This document shows positions 25,972 through 33,933 of a stretch of DNA of 64,000 nt, one piece after another (position 1 is the stretch's first letter; each line of letters opens with the position of its first letter). Made by a program: the position numbers and the translations under genes. The notes below the pieces were generated by a model. That model worked only from the letters and a program-made list of their open reading frames with translations, was not told the origin of the DNA and ran no database searches. This stretch comes from Polaromonas sp. Its GTDB lineage: Bacteria; Pseudomonadota; Gammaproteobacteria; Burkholderiales; Burkholderiaceae_C. The DNA lies in assembly GCF_016185115.1 (NCBI RefSeq), contig NZ_JACPOF010000015.1:248001-312000 (forward strand), in the 5' to 3' direction.

Positions 25972-26751
25972 TTGAGTTTTCCTGTCATCACCGACCCGTT
26001 TTTCTACGCCGTCGCCATCCCCGCCGTTCTGCTGATGGGTATCAGCAAGAGCGGCTTTGGCGCGGGTTTTGGCTCGCTTGCTGCGCCGCTGATGGCGCTG
26101 GCCGTGACGGTGCCGCAGGCGGCGGCCATCCTCATGCCCATACTGCTGCTGATTGACCTGCTGGGGTTGGCCGCATTCCGCAGGAGCGTTGACCTCAAAC
26201 TGCTGAAATTTCTTCTGCCGTTTGGATTGCTGGGTACGGTGATCGGGGCGCTTTTGTTCAAGGTGCTGGATGCCCGCATCGTTGCCGGCATCGTCGGCAT
26301 CCTCATTCTCGTTTTTCTCGCGCAGCGCCTGATGTTTCCGCCCCGTGCTGACGCCCCGCATCCACCGCGCTGGGTCGGCGCGATCCTGACCTCGGTGTCG
26401 GGCTTCACCAGCTTTGTCGCGCATGCGGGCGGGCCGCCGGTCGCGTTTTATGTGATTCCCATGCGCCTGTCGCCGCTGGTGTTTGCATCGACCATGGCAT
26501 ATTTCTTTTTCTTCATCAACCTGTCCAAGTGGATTCCCTACGCCTGGCTGGGGCTGATTGATGCGCGCAATATGGCGACTTCCCTGGTGCTGATCCCGCT
26601 GGCGCCGCTGGGTGTCTGGGTGGGCGTGCGCCTGGCGAAGACCATGAGCGCCGTGCTTTTCTACCGGCTGCTTTATGCCGGCATGCTGCTGACCGGCTGC
26701 AAACTGGTCTGGGATGGTTTTATAGCCCCCACGGTTGCTCACTCCGTGTAG
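25972..26751 (+). CDS. Sulfite exporter TauE/SafE family permease
   Basis: 259-aa membrane protein with about eight hydrophobic segments and the family's repeated glycine-rich motifs: MGISKSGFGAGFGSLAAPLMAL near the start and SGFTSFVAHAGGPPVAFYVIP in the second half. No ATG fits; a TTG at 25972 just after the hairpin is the best start, because the upstream in-frame sequence overlaps the nitroreductase gene and the hairpin. The C-terminal residues (IAPTVAHSV) are encoded by an intergenic-type repeat, suggesting that the original end was replaced. The substrate is a small anion, not determined. Confidence 0.78.
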   Translation: MSFPVITDPFFYAVAIPAVLLMGISKSGFGAGFGSLAAPLMALAVTVPQAAAILMPILLLIDLLGLAAFRRSVDLKLLKFLLPFGLLGTVIGALLFKVLDARIVAGIVGILILVFLAQRLMFPPRADAPHPPRWVGAILTSVSGFTSFVAHAGGPPVAFYVIPMRLSPLVFASTMAYFFFFINLSKWIPYAWLGLIDARNMATSLVLIPLAPLGVWVGVRLAKTMSAVLFYRLLYAGMLLTGCKLVWDGFIAPTVAHSV

Positions 26752-26812
26752 CGCCCTGCCCCCCGAGGGGGCCGCCCGCCTGTGGCCCGGCTGAGCCGGT
26801 TCCACGGCTCTG
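26725..26812. repeat. CCCCCGAGGGGG-type intergenic repeat, copy A
   Basis: The unit reads CCCACGGTTGCTCACTCCG, then CCTGCCCCCCGAGGGGGCCG, then CCGCCTGTGGCCCGGC and GAGCCGGTTCCACGG. It matches the units at 53084-53254. It overlaps the last codons and stop of the TauE-like gene. The CCCCCGAGGGGG core is a strong palindrome. The remaining gap to 27035 contains a GAGAGAGGGTCGGGGTGAGAG stretch related to the repeats at 38823-38940 and no gene. Confidence 0.75.
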
Positions 26813-27035
26813 CTTGCGAAAACCTCGCTTCGTTTCGGCATTCCTCCCACTACCTTTGAGAGAGGGTCGGGGTGAGAGCTGGGCAAGCCGACAATCTGCA
26901 GTATCAGCGCCGTCAATTCCGGTCATTAACGAATTTGCATGGACAAGCCCCTGTCCGCTCAATAACATCCTCCGGATGCCGGACGCAAACTGCGCGTCGG
27001 CTGATCAAGACCGATAAAAACCGACTGGAGACAAG

Positions 27036-28028
27036 ATGATTCACGTATCGATGGCGCGTCGCGCTGCTTTGGCCCTGGCCGTCGCAACACTGGCCGCTGG
27101 TCCCATGGCGCAAGCCCAGACAGCCGCCACCAAATGGCCCACCGCCCCCGTGCGATTTGTGGTGCCTTTCCCCGCAGGCTCCGCACCCGACGTGCTGATT
27201 CGTCTGGTGGGCGTCAAGCTGACCGAAAAATGGGGCCAGGCCGTCATCGTTGACAACAAGCCGGGCGGCAGTGGTGTCATCGGCATGAACACCATCCTGT
27301 CGTCGCCCACCGACGGCAGTGTGTTTGGTTTTGTGCAGGGCTCTGCCATTTCTGTGGCGCCCAGCACCATCAAGGGCGTGAACTACGACTTCAACCGCGA
27401 TTTCGTGCCTGTTACGCTGGCTGCCGTTTTGCCATTTGTACTCACGGTGCCTGCAGACTCACCGTATAAAACCCTGGGCGAATTTGTCGCCGCAGCCAAA
27501 GCCAAACCAGGCAGCATTGAAGTGGCCGACAACGGCCGGGGCACTGCGCCGCACCTGGCTTCAGCCCTGCTGGGCCTGCAGTCGGGCGCGCAGTTTCTTG
27601 AGGTGCATTACCCCGGCGGCGCACAGGCCATGCAGGCCACGCTGGGTGGCCAGACCAAGATGATGGTCGAGACCTACAACGTGGTGGCCGGCAATGTGCA
27701 GGGCGGCAAGATGCGTGTGCTGGCCTCCATGGGTGACCGTGTCGAGCCCGGCCTGGAGCAGTTCCCGCTGGCCAACGCCACAGTGCCGGGCGCCGTGGCC
27801 TACGGCTGGTTTGCCGTCATCGCCAAAAAGGGTGTGGACCCCGCCATGCTGGCCAAAATGAACCAGGACATGGGCGATGTGCTGAGGATGCCCGATGTGA
27901 TCGCCAAGTCGCGTGAACTCGGCACCTACCCGCGCCCCGGCACACCGGAGCAACTGGTGCAGTACATCAACCAGGACCGCAGGACCTGGCAGGGCGTTCT
28001 CGACAAGCTCAACATCAAGCCTGAATAA
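27036..28028 (+). CDS. Bug-family (TctC-like) periplasmic receptor
   Basis: 330-aa receptor with a signal peptide (MARRAALALAVATLAAGPMAQA) and Bug hallmarks: PVRFVVPFPAGSAPDVLIRL and VDNKPGGSGVIGMNTILSSPTDG. The start has GGAGACAAG upstream. No permease genes are adjacent. It is convergent with the histidine kinase gene that ends 20 bp further on. Ligand unknown. Confidence 0.86.
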   Translation: MIHVSMARRAALALAVATLAAGPMAQAQTAATKWPTAPVRFVVPFPAGSAPDVLIRLVGVKLTEKWGQAVIVDNKPGGSGVIGMNTILSSPTDGSVFGFVQGSAISVAPSTIKGVNYDFNRDFVPVTLAAVLPFVLTVPADSPYKTLGEFVAAAKAKPGSIEVADNGRGTAPHLASALLGLQSGAQFLEVHYPGGAQAMQATLGGQTKMMVETYNVVAGNVQGGKMRVLASMGDRVEPGLEQFPLANATVPGAVAYGWFAVIAKKGVDPAMLAKMNQDMGDVLRMPDVIAKSRELGTYPRPGTPEQLVQYINQDRRTWQGVLDKLNIKPE

Positions 28029-28047
28029 GGCCGCAGCAACTCCCGCC

Positions 28048-31000
28048 TCAGGTCGGGGCGTGCAGGGCCAGCCAGTCGTGCAGCGCGGCCGTCAAGGCCG
28101 TCAGCGGGGGAGCCAGCTCGCCGATGGCCGCTGCAACCTTCTCGTCGCCCTGCCGGTCGCGGATGGCAGTTTCCACTGCCCCCGCCAGCAATGAAACGTC
28201 TGTGGCGCCTATGGTGCCCGACACGCCCTTGAGGGTGTGGGCTGCCCGCTGCGCGGTCGCTGCATCACCGGCAGCCAGTGCCAGCCGGATGTTGTCGGCG
28301 CAGTCCCTTTGTCCCGTCACATAGCGCTGCAGCATCGCGAGATAGAGCGGCTTTTTCCCCATCATGTGCGACAGGCCGGTCTGCACGTCCAGGCCGGCCA
28401 TGCCTTCGGGCAGGCCGCTGTCCGCTGGCGCATCGGCGGCTGCAGGCGGCGCAGCAGGCACTGCGGGGCCGGGCAGCACGCCGCGCCCGGGTATCCATTT
28501 GATCAGCATGCGCCACAGGCCATCGGGGTCTATGGGTTTGGACAGAAAGTCGTTCATGCCGGCATCGAGGCAACTCTGGCGGTCTTCTGCCATGGCATTG
28601 GCCGTCATCGCCACAATCGGCAATGTCTGCAGGCGGGGAAGGCGGCGTATCGCCAGGGTGGCCTCAATACCGTCCATCACAGGCATCTGCATGTCCATCA
28701 GCACCAGGTCATAGCTGGACTTCTGCACCTTGTCGAGCGCCACCTGCCCGTTTTCTGCAACTTCGACCGAGAAGCCGGCATCTTCAAGAAGCTCGCAGGC
28801 AATCTGCTGGTTGATGTCGTTGTCTTCGGCCAGCAGGATGCGCGCGCCCTGCACGGTGGCCAGTTGATCGATGCCTGTGGTGCCGCCGAGTGCGCCGAAG
28901 CGGCTTTCGGGCCGCACCTGACCCAGCGCCTGCATGGTGGTGTCAAACAGCATGGACGGACTCACGGGCTTGACCAGCACCCCGCTCAGGCCCAGCGTTT
29001 CGGCCTCGTGAATCATCTCTTCCCGGCCGTGCGCGCTGACCATCAGGATGATCGGGTCAGGCTCAAGTTCGAGCGCGCGTATGCGCCTGGCCGTCTCCAT
29101 CCCGTCCATGGTGGGCATGCGCCAGTCGAGGTAGACGATGTCGAACGGTTCGCCTTCGGCCGCGGCGGACCGCAGCGTGCGCATGGCCGCCTCGCCGGAG
29201 GCCACGTCGGCCACCCTGAAGGTCATGCCCTCGAGCATCCCGCGCAGCACGGCGCGGGCATGGACGTTGTCGTCCACCACCAGCACCCGGCGGCCGCGCA
29301 GGTCCGGGTTGGGCAGCAGCACGCGGCGGGGCAGGGTGCTGATGCCCAGCCTGACCGTGAACCAGAAGGTGCTGCCGGAGCCCGGCACACTGGTCACGCC
29401 GACATCGCCCCCCATGAGGCCGGCGAGATTCTTGGAAATTGCAAGCCCCAGGCCGGTGCCTCCGAAGCGCCGCGTGGTCGAACTGTCAGCCTGCGAAAAA
29501 CTCTGGAACAGCCGGGAGATCTGCTCGTCGGTGAGGCCTATGCCGGTGTCGCTGACCGAGAAGTGAAGCAGCACATCGTGCGCTGTACGTTCCTTCACGC
29601 GTGCCGCGATCACGACCTCGCCAGTCTCCGTGTACTTGACCGCATTGTTGGCGTAGTTGATGAGAATCTGGGATACGCGCAGCGAGTCGCCGACCAGTGC
29701 GGGCGGCACGTCGGGTTCGACGTTGAACACCAGCTCCAGGCCCTTGCTGCTGCACTTGTCGGTAATCAGGCTGGCAACGTTGTCAAGCACCTTGTCCAGT
29801 TCGAAGTCGATGTTTTCCAGGCTGAGCTTGCCGGCCTCGACTTTCGAGAAATCGAGGATGTCGTTGATGATGCCAAGCAGGTGCTGGCCCGAGCTTTGCA
29901 CCTTGCCGATGTAGTCGCGCTGGCGTGGTGTCAGGTCGGTCTTGAGCGCCAGGTGCGACATGCCGATGATGGCATTCATGGGGGTGCGGATTTCGTGGCT
30001 CATGTTGGCCAGGAAGTCGGATTTCATCCGGGTGGCTTCTTCTGCCAGCTCCTTTGCGCGGCGTATCGCGTCCTCCTCCTGCTTGCGGTCGGTGATGTCG
30101 CGGCTCACGCCAAGCAGGCCGCCCTGCTTTCCGTCTTCATACCAGAGCGGGGACACCATGGTGTCGAGCAACACGCGCCGGCCATCGGGGTAGGTGACCC
30201 AATGCTCGGCAGATATTTTCTGCAATGACTGCAGCGTGACCTCGTCTCGGGCGCGCATGGCGGCGGCCACGTCAGGCGGAAACAGGTCCTCGCAACTCAG
30301 GCCCCGGATTTCCGCGATGCTGCGCCCGACCATGGCCGCATAGGCATCGTTGCAACCGAGGTAACGGCCCTCATGGTCCTTGTAGAAAATCGGGTCAGGG
30401 ATGGAGCTGACCAGCGCGCGCATGGTGCTGCGCTGGCGACTGATTTCATTGGCGGCGCGTTTCTGCTCCGTGATGTCCTTGAAGGTCGCCACATGCACGG
30501 CACGTTCTTCATCCTGCGCCAGGAACACCGTGATCTCCACATCAATCAGCTTGCCGTTGCCGCAGCGAAAGCGGCTTTCGAATTGCAGCGGTTTGGGAGA
30601 GTCCTCCAGGCTGACCCTGATCTGCGCCACGGCCTCGGTGCTGGTGTCCACGTCAAGTGCAGACAGTTCAAGTCCGACGAATTCTTCAATCGGGTAGTCG
30701 AGTTCTTCGCAAGCGGCCTTGTTGGCATACACCACGCGTTTTGCAACCGGGTCCAGCCAGAACAGCGGGCCGGAGTTTTCAACCACCAGCTGGTTGAAGC
30801 GAATCTTGCGCTCTGCGCGGGTGCGCTCGGTGACATCGCGGAAGTTGAAGACCAGGCCCACGCGTTTGCCGTTGGATTCCACCGGGGTAATGACGCGCTC
30901 AAGAAGGCGGCCGTCCTTCATCTCGATTTCGTCGAACACCTCGCCGTCCATGTGTATCCACAGCTCCCTGGCGCGAGCGATGAATCGGTCGCCGTCCTTC

Positions 31001-31314
31001 ACCAGGGATGCGTGCAGGGTCATGAGGGCAATTTCCTGCCCTGGCGCCATCAGCGCATCGGGGGCCTGGCCCCACATCTCGGTGAATCGTGGGTTGACGT
31101 ATTTTGCGCCGCTTGCGAAATGGATGGCCAGAACACCATCGGGTGCGGCGTTCAGGGCGTTGGTCAGGAAGGTTTGTGACGCCGTCAGGTGCTTGATGCG
31201 TTTTTCCTGCGCCGTGAGCGCTGTGGAGAGCGATTCCTCCGCCGCGGAGGGCCGCCCCATCAGATGTTGCAGCAGGGGGATGCGGGCGAGGTATTTTTGC
31301 AGCGCGTGACGCAT
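28048..31314 (-). CDS. Hybrid sensor histidine kinase with PAS, two receiver and HPt domains
   Basis: 1088-aa multi-step phosphorelay kinase. In order: three PAS/PAC modules (about 35-420, including [20 protein letters not shown]), a HisKA domain with H-box [15 protein letters not shown] near residue 440, a HATPase domain with [20 protein letters not shown] near 620, receiver 1 (VLVVDDN near 676, phospho-Asp in [11 protein letters not shown] near 730), receiver 2 (LLAEDND near 830, [11 protein letters not shown] near 871) and a C-terminal HPt domain with [10 protein letters not shown] near 1029. There are no clear membrane segments, so it is probably cytoplasmic. ATG at 31314 is preferred for its GAAGGCGGGC leader; a TTG at 31326 overlaps the upstream stop. 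It is co-directional and nearly overlapping with the receiver-cyclase gene. Confidence 0.9.
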   Translation of the reverse strand: MRHALQKYLARIPLLQHLMGRPSAAEESLSTALTAQEKRIKHLTASQTFLTNALNAAPDGVLAIHFASGAKYVNPRFTEMWGQAPDALMAPGQEIALMTLHASLVKDGDRFIARARELWIHMDGEVFDEIEMKDGRLLERVITPVESNGKRVGLVFNFRDVTERTRAERKIRFNQLVVENSGPLFWLDPVAKRVVYANKAACEELDYPIEEFVGLELSALDVDTSTEAVAQIRVSLEDSPKPLQFESRFRCGNGKLIDVEITVFLAQDEERAVHVATFKDITEQKRAANEISRQRSTMRALVSSIPDPIFYKDHEGRYLGCNDAYAAMVGRSIAEIRGLSCEDLFPPDVAAAMRARDEVTLQSLQKISAEHWVTYPDGRRVLLDTMVSPLWYEDGKQGGLLGVSRDITDRKQEEDAIRRAKELAEEATRMKSDFLANMSHEIRTPMNAIIGMSHLALKTDLTPRQRDYIGKVQSSGQHLLGIINDILDFSKVEAGKLSLENIDFELDKVLDNVASLITDKCSSKGLELVFNVEPDVPPALVGDSLRVSQILINYANNAVKYTETGEVVIAARVKERTAHDVLLHFSVSDTGIGLTDEQISRLFQSFSQADSSTTRRFGGTGLGLAISKNLAGLMGGDVGVTSVPGSGSTFWFTVRLGISTLPRRVLLPNPDLRGRRVLVVDDNVHARAVLRGMLEGMTFRVADVASGEAAMRTLRSAAAEGEPFDIVYLDWRMPTMDGMETARRIRALELEPDPIILMVSAHGREEMIHEAETLGLSGVLVKPVSPSMLFDTTMQALGQVRPESRFGALGGTTGIDQLATVQGARILLAEDNDINQQIACELLEDAGFSVEVAENGQVALDKVQKSSYDLVLMDMQMPVMDGIEATLAIRRLPRLQTLPIVAMTANAMAEDRQSCLDAGMNDFLSKPIDPDGLWRMLIKWIPGRGVLPGPAVPAAPPAAADAPADSGLPEGMAGLDVQTGLSHMMGKKPLYLAMLQRYVTGQRDCADNIRLALAAGDAATAQRAAHTLKGVSGTIGATDVSLLAGAVETAIRDRQGDEKVAAAIGELAPPLTALTAALHDWLALHAPT

Positions 31315-31322
31315 GCCCGCCT

Positions 31323-32573
31323 TCAAGTGCCGAGCCTGTCTGCCATGGCGCGCAACTCCTGGGCTACCACCGCGCGGTCAGCTGCAGGACGTCCCGGCAG
31401 GTCGAGCTTTGCGGACACACCCTGCAATTCGCGCTGGACCAGCTGGCGGATACCCGCCCCCGGATCGCTCTTGTCGCGCACCGCATAAGCCGTGATGGGT
31501 TCGGAAAATCCCTTGGCGTCGATGGAAACCGAAGGCTCGGTGTCAATCTCGTGTTTGACCAGTGCGTAGGTTTCACCCGAGATCAGGATGCCACCCGGCT
31601 CGGCCGCCTGTTCAAGCCGCGCAGCCAGGTTGACCTCCGGGCCGATGATGGTGTAGTCCATGCGCAGGTCGCTGCCGAAATTGCCGACGTCGCAAAAGCC
31701 GGTGTTGATGCCGATGCGGATGCGAAAGGTCTTGCCCACGCCCGTATCGCGCCACAATTCCTGAAGGTCCGTCATGGCACGCTGCATGGCGATGGCCATC
31801 TTGACGCATTGCAGCGCGTCTTCCTGCACCCCACGGCTGTGCGGATCGCCGAAAAAAATCACCATGGCGTCGCCGATGAATTTGTCCACCGTACCGCCAT
31901 ATTCAGCGGCAATGCGCGACATCTCGGAAAAGTAGCTGTTCAGAAGGCGCGTGATGTCCTCCGGTTGCCACTTCGATGTGGAACCCGTGAAGTCCTTGAT
32001 GTCGGAGAAAAACACCGTGAGCTTTTTGCGTTCGGTGTGGATCTCGGCCTGCTGCGAACCGTCAAACAGTGACTGGTAAACCTGAGGTGCGAGATAGCGC
32101 GACAGTTTTTCAGACAGTGCCTGCAGGCGCCTGGCGTTGCCGCTGCGCTCCAGGTGCGATTGCACGCGGGTCAGCAACAGGGGCGGGCTTATGGGTTTGG
32201 TAATGTAGTCAACCGCGCCCAGGTCCAGCCCCAGCTGTTCTTCCTCCATGGTGCTCAGGGCAGTGAGAAAGATCACGGGGATGGTGGCTGTCGGCGGGTG
32301 CTGGCGTATGCGGCGCAGCACTTCATAGCCATCCATTTCCGGCATCATGATGTCGAGCAGGATCAGGTCAGGCGGTGCCTGGGACATGATGATGGCAAGG
32401 GCCTCCCTGCCAGACGAGGCCAGCAGAAGATCGTATTTGTCCTCGAGCAGGCCTGTCATCAGAAACAGGTTGTCCTCCGTGTCGTCGACGACAAGCACGC
32501 GTGAACGTGGCACGGGGTTCGCGGTGCCGGGGTTGGGGGGCGTCGTCGGCAGCGAGGGGGGGTCTTGATTCAT
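31323..32573 (-). CDS. Response regulator with class III adenylate/guanylate cyclase output domain
   Basis: 416-aa protein. The N-terminal receiver ([20 protein letters not shown]; phospho-Asp in [17 protein letters not shown]; lysine in [13 protein letters not shown] segment) is followed by a short helical linker and a class III cyclase domain. In the latter, metal-binding aspartates are in [10 protein letters not shown] and [13 protein letters not shown], the purine-contact lysine is in VDKFIGD, and the transition-state N/R pair is in VNLAARL. The usual second purine-contact aspartate (IGDxVN) is a proline-glutamate here (IGPEVN), so nucleotide choice is uncertain. The start at 32573 (MNQDPPSL) is chosen over upstream codons. 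Its stop overlaps the alternative start of the kinase gene, so the pair is one operon and probable signalling partners. Confidence 0.87.
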   Translation of the reverse strand: MNQDPPSLPTTPPNPGTANPVPRSRVLVVDDTEDNLFLMTGLLEDKYDLLLASSGREALAIIMSQAPPDLILLDIMMPEMDGYEVLRRIRQHPPTATIPVIFLTALSTMEEEQLGLDLGAVDYITKPISPPLLLTRVQSHLERSGNARRLQALSEKLSRYLAPQVYQSLFDGSQQAEIHTERKKLTVFFSDIKDFTGSTSKWQPEDITRLLNSYFSEMSRIAAEYGGTVDKFIGDAMVIFFGDPHSRGVQEDALQCVKMAIAMQRAMTDLQELWRDTGVGKTFRIRIGINTGFCDVGNFGSDLRMDYTIIGPEVNLAARLEQAAEPGGILISGETYALVKHEIDTEPSVSIDAKGFSEPITAYAVRDKSDPGAGIRQLVQRELQGVSAKLDLPGRPAADRAVVAQELRAMADRLGT

Positions 32574-32912
32574 GGCAAACCTTGGAAAAAGGTGGCTGAT
32601 GGACCTGGCGACCAGGATTTCGTCAACCCGAATCGATTGCACCGGTAAAAATCATTATGAATGATCAATATGATTTTTTTGATGAAACTGACAGTGAGAT
32701 TTTATCATTCGAATGCTCGCAAAACCAAGCGCATGGTACCCGGATCAGCGCCCGGATAAAGCCCGACATGGTGTAGGCATGACGGCGGCTTTGTTCATCC
32801 GGATGTCTGTTGCGACGGGTTTCTCAAAAGGGGTACTGATATATTGACAACAATTTTTTGTGACGCATGCCAGCGTGTTGACGTCTGCTTCGCCAGTCCT
32901 TGAGCCACTTCC
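32574..32912. other. 339-bp divergent gap between two cyclase genes
   Basis: No gene is seen. The left half is AT-rich and contains the dyad ATCATT-ATG-AATGAT at 32651-32665 followed by CAATATGATTTTTTTGATG, a plausible promoter zone for the leftward receiver-cyclase operon. The right half, up to the cyclase-FHA gene, holds no clear ribosome site or promoter element. Confidence 0.4.
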
Positions 32913-33803
32913 ATGACCACTGTCGTTTTTGCTGATCTTGTAGGCAGTACCAGCATGTACGAGCGGCTGGGGGACGAGGCTGCGTCGCGCTTTGTGAACC
33001 AGTTGATGGGCGTGCTGGGCCAGGTGTTCGAGCAGCACCACGGGCGTGTGGTCAAGGTGCTGGGCGACGGGCTGTTTGTGGTGTTCGAGTCCGAGGGCGA
33101 TGCGCTCGCTGCCTGCATCAACATACAAAAGCGGCTGGAGGGCAAACCCATACAGCCCGGCGGCACAGGCGCGCCGGTGCAGATGCAGATAGGCATAGAG
33201 TCGGGTGAAGTCGTCGAGATTGACGGCGACTGTTTTGGCGACACCGTCAACTCTGCCGCGCGGCTGGCCGACCTGGCCGGTGCGGCGCAGATCCTCACCA
33301 CTGAACACGTTTTCAAAACATTGCTGCCGGTGCAAAAAGCGTCGCTGCGCAGCATGGGACCCATGTATTTGCGGGGCAGGGCGGAAGCCAGCCACGTTTA
33401 CCGCGTCGAGTGGCAGACCGGGCGCGATGAAGACGCCACCATGGCCGGCCGTTCGATGTTCGCGGTCAACCATGAGGGTTTTCTGCAGCTGGAGTTCGGC
33501 GGCAAAAGCGTGCGGCTTGACTCCAGAAGCGGCAAGCTCAGCCTGGGCCGTTCGCCAGACGCCACGCTCTCTGTCAACGACCCGCGTGTCTCGCGCATGC
33601 ATGCCACGCTGGAATGGCGCGGCGGGCATTTCGTGCTGACCGATGCATCAAGCTACGGCACCTGGGTCTACCTGGGCAACCAGGGTGAGCCCGTGGTGCT
33701 GCGGCGCACCGAGTGTTACCTGGTCGGCAGCGGGCAGATCGTGCCGGGCTGCGAGCAGGCTGATGACAACGCGCCTCTGATCGCGTTTTCGGTACGTAAT
33801 TGA
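32913..33803 (+). CDS. Class III adenylate/guanylate cyclase fused to an FHA domain
   Basis: 296-aa cytoplasmic protein. Residues about 1-165 form a class III cyclase domain that starts abruptly at MTTVVFADLVGSTSMYERLG; the metal aspartates are in FADLVGST and LGDGLFVVF, the purine-contact lysine in VVKVLGD, the purine aspartate in CFGDTVN and the N/R pair in VNSAARL, so catalysis as adenylate cyclase is plausible. Residues about 205-285 form an FHA domain with LSLGRSPDATLSV, SRMHATLEW and DASSYGTWV, which binds phosphothreonine. The gene directly downstream encodes a Ser/Thr kinase, an obvious partner. Start codon by position; no strong ribosome site. Confidence 0.87.
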   Translation: MTTVVFADLVGSTSMYERLGDEAASRFVNQLMGVLGQVFEQHHGRVVKVLGDGLFVVFESEGDALAACINIQKRLEGKPIQPGGTGAPVQMQIGIESGEVVEIDGDCFGDTVNSAARLADLAGAAQILTTEHVFKTLLPVQKASLRSMGPMYLRGRAEASHVYRVEWQTGRDEDATMAGRSMFAVNHEGFLQLEFGGKSVRLDSRSGKLSLGRSPDATLSVNDPRVSRMHATLEWRGGHFVLTDASSYGTWVYLGNQGEPVVLRRTECYLVGSGQIVPGCEQADDNAPLIAFSVRN

Positions 33804-33840
33804 CCGGAACGCTGGCGGTATAGCCCCATAAAACCCGGCC

Positions 33841-33856
33841 TGGCACGGGACATGCA
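33841..33856 (+). promoter_or_regulatory. Sigma-54-type promoter upstream of the Ser/Thr kinase gene
   Basis: TGGCACGGGACATGCA fits the -24/-12 consensus TGGCACG-N4-TTGCA with a single mismatch, and has GG and GC exactly 10 nt apart (33842-43 and 33854-55). Transcription would begin near 33867, about 65 bp before the kinase ATG. A sigma-70-like TAGAAT at 33860 overlaps it and is an alternative. Sigma-54 use is inferred; no activator gene or enhancer site was identified here. Confidence 0.5.
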
Positions 33857-33933
33857 GGCTAGAATCTTTTTTGCTTCGAGGCTAGGTTCCGGTCCTGTCT
33901 CGCCCTCCCGCCTTCTCACTTTTGCCACCCCTC

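Noticed and set aside
28237-30228. 663-codon open frame antisense to the histidine kinase gene
   Set aside because: It is the mirror of a GC-rich coding strand, has no family-like motifs or ribosome site, and the kinase frame on the other strand carries complete PAS, HisKA, receiver and HPt motifs.
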